Source: Candidatus Raymondbacteria bacterium RIFOXYA2_FULL_49_16 (lineage in GTDB: Bacteria > Fibrobacterota > OXYB2-FULL-49-7 > XYB2-FULL-49-35). Taken from it: a stretch of DNA of 48,322 nucleotides. How positions within the stretch are numbered: the stretch's first letter is position 1; every line of letters starts with the position of its first letter. A program made the translations under genes and the position numbers. The DNA lies in the NCBI GenBank assembly GCA_001789205.1, contig MFYT01000049.1:1-48322 (forward strand), in the 5' to 3' direction. Shown piece by piece: positions 30,430 through 41,500 of this stretch. Under the pieces are notes generated by a model that saw only the letters and a program-made list of their open reading frames with translations, made no database searches and was not told the DNA's origin.

Positions 30430-31812
30430 ATGAGTCATCCAGTGAAATGGGCCATGACAGCGGCGTTTCTAACCGGTGCATTGTTCTTTCTGGACAATTG
30501 CGGAAAAGATGAACCTGCCGGACCAACAGGTCCTGGTCAGGATACTGTTACGCGGTACACTGCGGTAAGCATTCGGATATTAGACGCATCGGATTCACAT
30601 GCCATTGCCAATGCTAATGTGGTGTTGTACAATGCCAATAACAACGAACCGGTCAACCGCAAGGCGTCGGATGCTTTTGGCGAATGCTTTTTTCTTATTG
30701 ATTCCGGGAACTATTATGTTAACATTTCAGCCCAGGCATATCTGCCGTCCCCTCCGGAAAACAACACGCCGTTTCCTTTCAGCGCTATAAGGCACGATAC
30801 GACTATCCGGACCTATTATCTGGCGTCCCTGCAGACAGCGGCTGAATCGCTGGGGGTCATTTCAGGCCATGCGTACACTGGTGCGGCGATCGATGATTCT
30901 GTGCTCACGGGCATTCTCATTATTGCTGAAAACACGGACGACAGCGAACGGTATGCGGCTGTTTCGGGTCCAGACGGGTATTTTGTCATTTACAATCTGC
31001 CGTTCGGCGACTACCGTATACTCGCATTCCAGGCAGGGTTCCAGATCGATTCCATCCCCAGCGCACAGATAATGCCGGGTGCTGTTGTTGATACGGTTTC
31101 AATCATTCTTTCACCGATAACCGGCGGATCGCTCGCGGGAAGCATCACTTTTATCGCTGGAAGCGGCGGGATCGTTGATGTGTCCCTGCTCGATCCCAAG
31201 AGTCGATCCGCAATTCCCGGTCTTTCGACCATAATGACTACTGATACTGCAGGCCCGGATTACCTTGTCGAGGCAATTCCACCTGGAACTTATCTTGCCT
31301 GGGCTTCGTTTAAAAACGATGGATTTGTAATGGATCCGGACAGGTTGTTCAAATTCGGATTGCCATTGGTCACTTTCTTAGCAGATTCCCCTCAAATCCT
31401 CGATTTTGACGTGACAGGAGCGATCAACCTTGTTTCACCTACTAATCCGCCTGACTCAGTGTATCCTGTGCTTGCGGATTCCCTTATTCCCTTGTTTACC
31501 TGGACCAGGCGGTCGGCATATGCCTCTGTTAAAGAGTATATAATCGAAGTCACCGATATGAGCGGAAATATCATTTGGGGAGGGTTTGATTCAACAGGAA
31601 ATGTCGGTCATCGCCAATTACTTGCCGGTGATGCCAGACTCAACGATTCGCTTTTCGGGGCATGGTTTAATTTTGATTCGTCAGCCGTTGCGCCGCTTGT
31701 TTCCGGATCAACATATCACTGGAAAATATATGCTGACGACGATGCTCTGGCCGGTGTTCAGGTTCTTTTATCGTCGAGCGAAGATCTCATGGGTTTGTTT
31801 TTGGCGCCATAA
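30430..31812 (+). CDS. Probable lipoprotein with carboxypeptidase-regulatory-like domains
   Basis: 460 residues; ATG is 3 bases after the previous stop, with GGGGAG upstream. The N-terminus MSHPVKWAMTAAFLTGALFF ends in LDNCGKDEP, a Cys placed as in lipoproteins, though the -1 Asn is unusual for a lipobox. Residues about 42-135 and 142-240 each resemble CarboxypepD_reg Ig-like domains (for example VSGPDGYFVIYNLPFGDYRI). A third domain near the C-terminus has an Fn3-like FTWTRRSAYASVKEYIIEV strand pair. It would sit on the cell envelope, exposing beta-sandwich domains. A terminator follows, so the gene ends the sigma-factor transcript. Confidence 0.72.
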   Translation: MSHPVKWAMTAAFLTGALFFLDNCGKDEPAGPTGPGQDTVTRYTAVSIRILDASDSHAIANANVVLYNANNNEPVNRKASDAFGECFFLIDSGNYYVNISAQAYLPSPPENNTPFPFSAIRHDTTIRTYYLASLQTAAESLGVISGHAYTGAAIDDSVLTGILIIAENTDDSERYAAVSGPDGYFVIYNLPFGDYRILAFQAGFQIDSIPSAQIMPGAVVDTVSIILSPITGGSLAGSITFIAGSGGIVDVSLLDPKSRSAIPGLSTIMTTDTAGPDYLVEAIPPGTYLAWASFKNDGFVMDPDRLFKFGLPLVTFLADSPQILDFDVTGAINLVSPTNPPDSVYPVLADSLIPLFTWTRRSAYASVKEYIIEVTDMSGNIIWGGFDSTGNVGHRQLLAGDARLNDSLFGAWFNFDSSAVAPLVSGSTYHWKIYADDDALAGVQVLLSSSEDLMGLFLAP

Positions 31813-31839
31813 CGAGATATACAATTTTTAAGACTGAGG

Positions 31840-31868
31840 AAGGCTGTCCAGAAGGGCGGCCTTTTTTA
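31840..31868 (+). terminator. Rho-independent terminator
   Basis: AAGGCTG (31840-31846) pairs with CGGCCTT (31857-31863, one G-U) around a 10-base loop, followed by TTTT. It lies 28 bases after the lipoprotein-like gene. Confidence 0.8.
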
Positions 31869-31896
31869 CTTAAAAGAGACATCTATTTTGCTCAAA

Positions 31897-31939
31897 TGTG
31901 ACATAGGTCACAGTTTTTTAATAGTGGTTATTATATATT
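31897..31939 (+). promoter_or_regulatory. CRP/FNR-family site and -10 box, class II spacing
   Basis: TGTGA-CATAGG-TCACA at 31897-31912 matches the CRP consensus half-sites exactly, with flanking AAA and GTTT also consensus-like. A TATATT box lies at 31934-31939, 21 bases after the palindrome. If transcription starts near 31946 the palindrome is centred at about -41.5, the class II activator position in which the site replaces the -35 box. The first downstream gene is the HTH-PilZ regulator at 32068. The regulator that binds is not encoded in the window. Confidence 0.65.
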
Positions 31940-31996
31940 TAAGTTATGAGATAAGACCCTATAAAAAAAAGAAATGAAACACTATTATATATTTTG

Positions 31997-32025
31997 TTGC
32001 ATTTTTACTCCCATAAATATATATT
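31997..32025 (+). promoter_or_regulatory. Alternative promoter, TTGCAT-N17-TATATT
   Basis: TTGCAT (31997-32002) and TATATT (32020-32025) are 17 bases apart in a very AT-rich region. It would start transcription near 32032, about 36 bases before the HTH-PilZ gene. AT-richness makes a chance match easy. Confidence 0.35.
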
Positions 32026-32067
32026 ATTCATAGGATTAATCGTTTAATTCAAAACGGGGGAGTATCA

Positions 32068-32559
32068 ATGTTTTTCAGAAAACCCTATCTGAAAGCGTCG
32101 GAGGTTGCAAAGCTTTTTGACGTAAACCACTCAACGGTTTTTTCCTGGGTCAAGAAGGGGATCTTGCGTCCAGTGAAATCGCTTGGCCGGAATTTCCGGT
32201 TCAGGAGGGAAGACATCGAGTATCTGCTGCGTTCAAAAGATTCGGGCATGTCTCGTGTCGAGACTGACAAACGAACAGAGCCGCGTTTTGCCGTTAACTA
32301 CGATGTGTTCGTCCGCCTTGATCCTGACGATGATTCTACCGCCTGTCCCGCCTCAATCAGAGACATCAGCAGCAAAGGCCTGGGTCTGGTGCTGCACGAT
32401 GCCGGCCGCTTTGTGGAGAAATTGGCATCCGGCGCCATTGGCCGGATATCAGTGTTCAACAAAGCGACAGGGTTATTCAAGAACATGGTGCTGGGCAATG
32501 TCCGGCATTTCCACGTGCTTGAAGACGACCAGGTCGCTCTTGGTGTCCTGGTAGCCTGA
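32068..32559 (+). CDS. HTH-PilZ fusion: putative c-di-GMP-responsive DNA-binding regulator
   Basis: 163 residues with GGGGGAG just upstream. Residues 7-56 are a MerR/excisionase-type helix-turn-helix (LKASEVAKLFDVNHSTVFSW, then KKGILRPVKSLGRNFRFR, as in HTH_17 proteins). Residues about 68-160 are a PilZ domain with both c-di-GMP binding motifs: R-x3-R at R69-R73 (RTEPR) and D-x-S-x2-G at D99-G104 (DISSKG). The fusion suggests a transcription factor whose DNA binding depends on c-di-GMP. It lies 31 bases upstream of the giant adhesin-like gene and may control it. A CRP-type promoter precedes it. Confidence 0.85.
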   Translation: MFFRKPYLKASEVAKLFDVNHSTVFSWVKKGILRPVKSLGRNFRFRREDIEYLLRSKDSGMSRVETDKRTEPRFAVNYDVFVRLDPDDDSTACPASIRDISSKGLGLVLHDAGRFVEKLASGAIGRISVFNKATGLFKNMVLGNVRHFHVLEDDQVALGVLVA

Positions 32560-32590
32560 TTTTTTTTTAAACTTCAGGGTTTGTCGTAAC

Positions 32591-35500
32591 ATGGGACGAT
32601 ATTTCCTGGTGGTTCTATTTTTGTCTATTGCGCCCGTCTATGCGGTGCTCGATACCGTTTTTATTACAGACCTTGAATCCGAAGACACAACACAATGGAG
32701 CGAGTGGCCAGGCTACAGCACCCACAAACTAATGGAATGGGGTGTCCCATCCGGCACTGGCCATCCGGGCGCGCATAGCGGTTCAAAGGTATACGGTACT
32801 GTTCTTTCAGGCAACTACAATGCCAACAGCGTAAATGATTACCTTGGCACGCCTTTTTTTAAACCTGAAGGTCTGCTGACCGCTAAATTCTACATGTGGC
32901 ATTGGTATTCCACTGAACCGGGCCCCAATGACGGCGGAAGGGTATATTACAACAATGGCACTTCCACTATCTGGGCCGTCATCCCGGTAGATGGCTATGA
33001 TGGCACTGTCGCCGCATTCGCTCAGGCGGGTTTCGGTGGATCCTCAGGCGGTTGGGTGTGCGATTCGTTCAATATCACCCCCTCGCTGACTCTTGATAGC
33101 ATAAGAATGACATTCAGGTTTGGCACCAATGCCACGGTTTCCAACTATCTCGGCTGGTATATCGACGACCTTAGCATCGTGGGCAGCAACCCCACTCCCC
33201 AGATTACCGGATTGGGCGGCGCCGGAGAGGCTTATTGCTCCACGTATACCAATGGCAGCGGCAATGTCGCGATAAAATACGAGCTTTACGACAGCTCGAA
33301 CAGCAGCGCGACCGTAAGCCTGCTCTACCGCCTCAATACTGGATCATGGGATGCAGCGAATTTCAAGACAGGCGACTGGGGTGTTATACCCGCATCGGAC
33401 AAGAATACGGACCATATCATTGTGTGGACAGCAGGCTCGCAGCTCGGCGAAGTGGACACCACACTCTATTGCAGAGTGGTGGCCGTGGATAACAATAGCG
33501 CAGACACTTCGCAAACCGTCTCTTTCACATTCGATTCACGGTTACCTACCCAGTTCGCCAGTTTCTCAGCGGATGATTCAACCCAGCATTCCATCACATT
33601 GAACTGGACTGAGGTTGCGGAGAATCATTTCAGCAGATATGAGGCCTGGTACGGCACATCAGAGAGCGATGTTGGTTATGAGACCGGAGGCGCGCAGAAG
33701 TGGGACACAAACAATGATGCGAGTCTGAGTACCCGGACCACGATCTACACGACCCTTACGGGCCTTGTCGCAGCCACACGATACTATGTTAAACTGAAAG
33801 CTATCGACAGCACAGGCAATGTCCGGAACACTGCGGTCATCTCAAAATTCACAGCTCCAACGAATTCGCCTGTACTCACCGGATGGGACCCCTATCTGTC
33901 TGCCCGGGCATCTCAGGCGGCATTCGACAGCGTCAGAATCGGTTATAAGGTATCTGACGCGGACAATGGGACCGTTGCAATCTCCGCCCAGCGCCAGATC
34001 AATGCTGGAACATGGGCAAGCCTTGGTACTTCCTATGGCGATATCGGCGCTGGAATTCCAACCTCCGCGACTGAACAGGATACAATTTATTGGACAACGC
34101 TTGGCGCTGATGTTGACTCTAGCTATCGGATCCGGGTCATTGCATACGACGGCGCAAGCCGCGATACCACGACATCGTCCTATTTTACTATAGACAAACG
34201 CGCGCCTTTGGGCATGGCGAACCTGACGTTCCCTGAGACCACCGCCACTACTGTCACGGTGTCCTGGACAGCCGTGACCACAGAGAAGCACTTTCATCAT
34301 TACGAGATCTGGTGGGGCAAAAACCAAACGTATGTGCAGGAACGCACCGGTACCGCGAGTGAATGGGACTTTGCTGACGACACGGCATTACGGGACAAGA
34401 GTACGAACAGTACGATCATTACTGGCGTGAACGATGCCGCAACGTACTGGTTTAAGATCTGGGCGTATGACAGCGCGGGGAATTACCAGACATTGTCAGA
34501 AATAGTTGTAAACAAGGCCAAATCAGTTATTCAGCCGCCCCATTATGCTGACTATGAAACATCGGCAAAGAACGGCTATACGTTTAGCGCGGATGCTGAT
34601 TGGGTATGGGTCTCCGGTGCTCCCCATACGGGTACGTATTCGGTGTCTACCAACGGGTATGTGGTAAATACCAATACCAGCATGTTCTCGCCAATATACG
34701 TTGCGAACGGGTATAATAATATATGGTTCACGTTCTGGCATAGGTATTATTTTGAGCAATTCTACGACGGCGGTGTTATTGAGATAGATACAGGCGGCAA
34801 GAACGTCTGGCTGCCTCTTGTCCCCGTGAGTAATTATTACGGCCAGTCGCTTGTATCCAACGCATTCACGACCTACAATAATGATCTGGGTGACAGCCGT
34901 GCATGTTTTACCGATACATTGGCAACCTGGACAAAGGACAGCGTTGATCTTTCCGCCTACCAGGGGTGTTCACAGTTTCAGATCCGTTTCAGGATAGGCA
35001 GCGACAATTCTGGCGGCCAGGCCCTTGGCTGGATCGTTGATGACGCATATCTCTACGGCACATTGAACAGCGCGCCAACAATAACCGGGCTCAGCGCTGC
35101 AACGCGCGCTGGAGCAGCGCAGGTCAACAACGGCTCCGGGAATGTTACTCTTTCGTACGAAGTTTCCGATAACGAGCAAAGCACTGTTGCTGTTAGCGCA
35201 TATTATAAAGTGAACGCATCCGGGTGGATACAGTTGACCGATACGTCGGGTGATATTGGCGCGGTTTCCGCGACAAGCTCGACAACCGACCGGACCATTA
35301 CGTGGAACGCGGCCGCGCAGATAGGATCGACAGATTACCATACGTTCCAGGTGCGTATCGTGGCTTCTGACGGGATCCTTTCGGATACAGTGGTTTCCGA
35401 CTCGTTCCATATCGATACGCGTGCGCCCACAGGCCTTGCGAATCTTGATTCGGCCAATTCAACCACGAATTCTGCCTCGATCAGCTGGACCACGGCGACA

Positions 35501-38500
35501 GAGGACCATTTCCATTATTACGAGATCTGGTATGGCACAGATATGACCCAGGTAAACAACAGGAGCGGGGCGGCGCTGGAATGGGACCAGAACGATTATG
35601 CTCCAATGAGCAGCATTCTGACCAGTTCAACTACCATCATAGGGCTGACACCGGGAACCAAATACTATATCAGAATCTGGGCGGTGGATTCTGCGGGTAA
35701 TGAGATGTCCAATGGCCCGGACAGTTTGTCCACCCAACCAACCTCTGCGCCAGTGGTAACCGGTTGGGACCCGGCCACAGGTATCGGCCATGTTCAATAC
35801 GCGACCGATTCTCTCAACGTACAGTACGAGGTATGGGACGATGATAATGCGAACGTCACCATTACCGCGGAATATCGTCCGTTGGGCGGCGACTGGACAG
35901 CAATGACAACCCTTGGTGGTTCAGACGTGGGCAGCGTGGCGCGTGACGCTCTTGCTGACCGCAGAGTAAAATGGGACGTGAACACCGATCTGCCGGCCAG
36001 CGACACGCTTGTCGACGTTCGCATACGTGCTTCTGACGGTACGAACAATGACACGAATACCATCTCGTTCCAGGTTGACACCAAAGCACCGGCTGGACTT
36101 GCAGGCCTCGATGTGACCGATTCCACCAATACCTATCTTACCGTTCAATGGACGCCGGTAAGCACGGAAACGCATTTCAGTAAATATGTGGTTTATTATG
36201 GCGATGTCCGGGCCCAAGTACTTGCCGGGACATCTGCATACCGAGATCCGGCCACAAGTTCCAAGCTGGCGACCATGTCGACCTACAGGGATACGCTCTC
36301 CGGCCTGACGACCGCATCGCTGTATTTTGTCAAAATCTGGGCATATGATAGTATGGGCAATTTCATTGCGTCGAATTTTGACAGCGGTCGTACCAACATT
36401 GCGCCTATTACCTCGCTTCCCTGGTCTGATGGCGCTGAGAACGGAAATATCGGCTGGACAGGTAATGATCTTGGCCAGGACACAGCTTGGTCAATCCGCA
36501 GCAAGGTGGTACGTACCGGAACGTATGCCTGGAATGTTGGCAATGGGCAGTATAAAAACCTGCTGCAGGCGTGGGTGATCTCTCCCAGGTTCAATCTGAC
36601 CAGCTATGCAGGAAAGACTATAGCCCTGTCATTTTATCATGAATACGAAACCGAAGGGCCCATTTTTGACGGTGGTATTGTGCAGGTTGACACAAATGGA
36701 TCTGGAACGTGGCGCGATGTCACGCCCATTCTCAACGGCTATACCGCCACATTGAGTTCTTCGTACAGCAATCCTCTCGGTGGAAAACCTGCGTGGATAG
36801 GCACAAGCCCCTACACACGAAGCATGGTCAATTTCACTCCCTATGCGGGCAAGTCTGATGTCAGGTTCAGGTTCAATCTTGGAACGGACAATGTGAACAC
36901 GCGCAAGGGGTGGAATGTTGATGATATCAATGTCGCTGAGAACACAAAGCCTGATAACGGGATTGTGCTCAGTGCGAATATAATTAGCGGTACATCAATT
37001 GAACTGAGCTGGACCACGACAGGCGTTGATTCGACGGACGCTGACAGTCTTGCGATCTGGTACAAAAAAGGCGATCCCGCGGACAGTGCCAACGATCCCA
37101 CTGCAACTTTACTGAGCAGGTTCCCCCTCGTCGGGACCACCAAGGACACGATCTCCAACCTTACAAACGGCACCTATTACGTTTCGGCTTGTGTCCGTGA
37201 CGTACTTGCCGCATGGAGCGATACCGCGTCTGCTGCCACGGCAATAGTGACCATCACCGCTGGCGCCACTGATCTGGTGCTCAATGCTGTGAACGGGATT
37301 GATTCGGTGACAGCCACTGGCTGGACAGCATACGGGGGAGGAACGGCGAACATCGGCCGCGACCAGTCAGCCATTGAAGGAACGTACGTTTCGTCAGTCA
37401 CTGCAAACTCCAAGCTCTTTACAGCGCCGATGGCCGATACCACAATGTCCGGCGCCATCGATTCGATCCAAGTCCATGCCGTCATGATCGCATCGGCCGC
37501 AAGCAAGAATGCGTATGTCACGATCAAAAGCGGGGGAACGATCTACCAGAGCGCGAGCATAAGTCCGGGCATAGCACCGCTAGATGCTTCGAAGTTCATC
37601 TCAAAAACATGGATCACCAATCCAAACGGCAGCGTTCCCTGGACATGGACCACGATAAATGCGCTAACTGCGGGCGTTGGTACCGGATCGAATTCGACAA
37701 CATACACGGCGGATAATACGCACATTCATGTCTTTTACAGGAATACGGCCCCGCAAGTCTTCGACACAGCCGCTTCGGCGAATGGCCCCCTGGCCGTATC
37801 ACGGACCGACGGAAGCGATACCGTTGATCTTTGGTACCAGGTGCGCGATGCCGAAGACGCCAACGTTACCATTACCGCCCAGTTCCGGGATAGGATATCA
37901 GGCACCTGGGCGACGCTGACGAACGCGGCAGGCGCTCTTGGGACCGTGGCAGCGAATGATTCGAGCGTTCACAGGCAGATAAGGTGGCATGCGGCCGGCC
38001 AGGCACAGATAGGGACATCCTTTGTTTCAGACTCCATCCAATTCCGGTTATTGGCGAATGACGGTGTATTTCTTACAACATTCAGCATGACAGCAGCGAA
38101 CTTCAAGCTTGATACGCGACCTCCCGAGATCTCGACAGCCGTATCTTACACATCAGGACATCCGGCAGCGGATTCCAGCGGTATCCGGCTTGACGGAGCT
38201 TTCAATGAGAATAATCCGGGATCAAACATTTTCTGGTATAAACTTAATAACGGGTCGTACACTTCATCTGCAGGCGCATCGAATACGCAGGACCCGCCCG
38301 CCACGCTGATCGCCCTATCCCTCAACGGCGATGACAGCCTCACCGCGATCAGACTGATACATACCGATGATTTCGGCCATTCAGACACGAGCGAAGACCT
38401 TACTGTCAGATACGTCAAACCCAAGCGGCCCGACATTCCGGTTATAAACAATATAACGCTGAATTCGGCTGATATTGCAGTAGACAGCGCCAATGGCGAG

Positions 38501-41500
38501 GCTGCAGGCCTTTCCTATGCAATCAGGGTCGATTCAGCCGGGAATATCACCTGGCTCAAGGGCGATGGGACCCGGGATATTACGCCGGTTTGGAATACGG
38601 TGACAGGATGGGGTACTAAAACAGTTACAGGCCTGACATCCGGAAAGAAATATTATTTCAGGGTCAAATCCCGTCATTTGTATAACTCGGATCTGGAAAG
38701 TGATCTGAGCCCTGCTGATTCTGCCACTCCGCAGGTGAACACAGAGCCTGAGCTGTTTGATACACTTGCCGTTACTACAACACTCCAGGCCCTGCAACGC
38801 ATAGATGGCAGTGATACAGTGGATATCTATTACCAGGTCAGGGATGCTGAACAGGCAAATGTTACCATCACTGTGCAATACAGAAATGGAACAGGTGGGG
38901 CATGGACGAATCTGCTGCGAACAGCCGGTGCCATAGGTACCGTTGCGGCCAGTGACTCATCTATACACCGCCGCATCAGATGGCATATTGCAGGTCAGAC
39001 TGCCTTAGAGACAAATACCCTGCAGTTGCGGATAATTGCGTACGATGGCATTGCGCGCGATACGCTTATGCGCGCAGCGGCCGATATTGCGGTAGATTCC
39101 AAGTCGCCGCAGATCATATCATCAATTGCATATACAACAGGCCATCCAACGGCCGATTCCACTGGAATACGTATTGATGGTGCTTTCAGCGAACTGAATG
39201 CCAAGACAAATACATTTTATTACAAATACAATGGAAGCGGTTATAATTCAGTTGCTGGTACAGCCGGAGCCGCGAATCCTGATCCGGTCTTTGTGGCATT
39301 GTCCCTCGACGGCAACGACAGTCTGGATGCAATAAAATTAGTGCATATTGACAGCATTGGCCATACAACCGTGAGCGAGGATCTGACCGTCAGGTATGTT
39401 AAACCTAAAACTCCTGGTACGCCTGCATTAAGCGGTGTCACAGCTTCGACAATTGATGTTACTGTTGTTGGTGCGGCTGGTGAGGTTGCCGGGTTAAGCC
39501 ATGCGATCCAGGTCGACTCCTCGGGAACAATCTGGTGGGTACAAGCCAGTGGCGCGCGCGGGGCATCGCCGGTGTGGAATACCATTGCGGGATGGGGAAC
39601 AAAGACTGTTACAGGGCTTAACTCTCCTGTGAATCAGTATCTTTTCAGAACAAAGAGCGGAAATCTCAATAGCACCACCACGGAATCAGAACTTTCGCCG
39701 GCCGCTGCCGCGCCTTCAACACCACCTGAACTGTTTGATACTCTTGCGGTCACAACCACCTTGCAGGCAGCTCAGCGCACAGACGGTTCAGATACTTTAG
39801 ATATGTGGTACCAGGTACATGATGCTGATAACGCAAATGTGATTATTAATGCTGAATACAGAAACGGCGTTTCTGGTGCCTGGACAGCGCTGGCAGACAC
39901 GGCCGGCAATATCGGCAGTGTCGCGGCTGGCGATTCCTCTGTACATAGGCGTATCAGATGGTATATTGCAAGCCAACTTGGTACGGATTGGAACACCGAC
40001 AGCCTTCAACTGCGGATAATTGCCTACGATGGTGCAGCATGTGACACGCTAACGCGCGCGACAGCAGATTTAATTGCTGATACTAAGGCGCCTGTTGTTG
40101 CTACGGCGATCGTCTATACCTCGGGGCATCCTTCGGCTGATTCAACCGGAATCAGGCTCGATGGCGAATTCACGGAACCAAACCCCGGCAGTAATACATT
40201 CTGGTATAAACTGAATGGCGGCGCATATACATCCGCTGCCGGGGACAATAATACCCCTGCTCCGGCCGACTTGCTAATCTCTCTCGCATTGGATGGCAAC
40301 GACAGCCTGGATGCGATCAAGCTGGTGCATACGGATGATTTTGGCCATGAAACAACGAGCGAGAATACCACCATACGGTACGTAAAACCCAAACAACCTG
40401 CGCATCCATCGCTTGGTGGCGCCATGACCTCGTCGCTCGATGTCACCATAAACGAGGCGGCGGGCGAAGTTTCCGGTCTTGCCTACGCCATTCAGGTCGA
40501 TTCCGCGGGCACGACCTGGTGGGTTCAGGCAAACGGCAGCAGGGGCGGGAGCCCGGTGTGGCAGACCATTGCAGTCTGGGGCACAAAGACCGTGACCGGC
40601 CTTGCGGAAAATATGCAGTATCTGTTCAGGACCAAATCACGGAACCAGTACAATGCCGCGACAGAAAGCGACCTGTCACCAGCTGATTCCGCTAGCACGC
40701 TCACGTCGGACATAACCTACGTTACGCTCAACGCCTCGCCCGGAACGCACATTGCGAACCAGTGGACCGTAGGCGGCGCCAGTGAAGGCGACGACCAGGC
40801 AGCGGTTGGCGGCACAGCCTCGTACACGACCCTGGCGAACCAGTCGTTGGTGGTGAATATCGACGACCATGCGGTCACAGGGGCCATTGATTCAATCCAG
40901 GTGTCTGTACTCTTGAAATCATCGGTTAATCTGTCGGGCACGGGTGACGGCATCAAGATAAGAATCAAGACCCATAATGTGGCCTATACGGATTCGGTTA
41001 TCGATGAAGTGGCGACGACCTATACATACTACACCTTCTCGTGGATCAATAACCCCAATACTGATGGTGCGTGGACCTGGGGAGAGATTGACTCTCTGCA
41101 AGCGGGATGTGTTGCGGCCGTAAGCGCGCCATCTGCCCTTGATACGCTTTTTGCCGACCATGTGATGGTCAAGGTGTTTTACCAGCCTTCAGGCGCGTCC
41201 GGCGACACCGGCATGGCGCTTTACGCGGTCGCAGGCACCGGGAACGGCAATGCCTGGACAGCGGGCGGTGCTACCGTTGGCGACGACGCCATGGCAATAG
41301 ACGGCAGCGCTTCTACGGTTTCGGGATCGGGAAATCTTCTTTCAGTTCCCATTCGCGACACCACGGCGGCCGGGACAATAGATTCCGTGCGCGTTCGTGT
41401 TTATGCCAAGAACTCGATAGCCAACCAGGCCATACGACCGGCATTGCGGATATCCGCGGCAACGTACGTTCCGGGAGCAAACCAGACCGTGACAGCCTCA

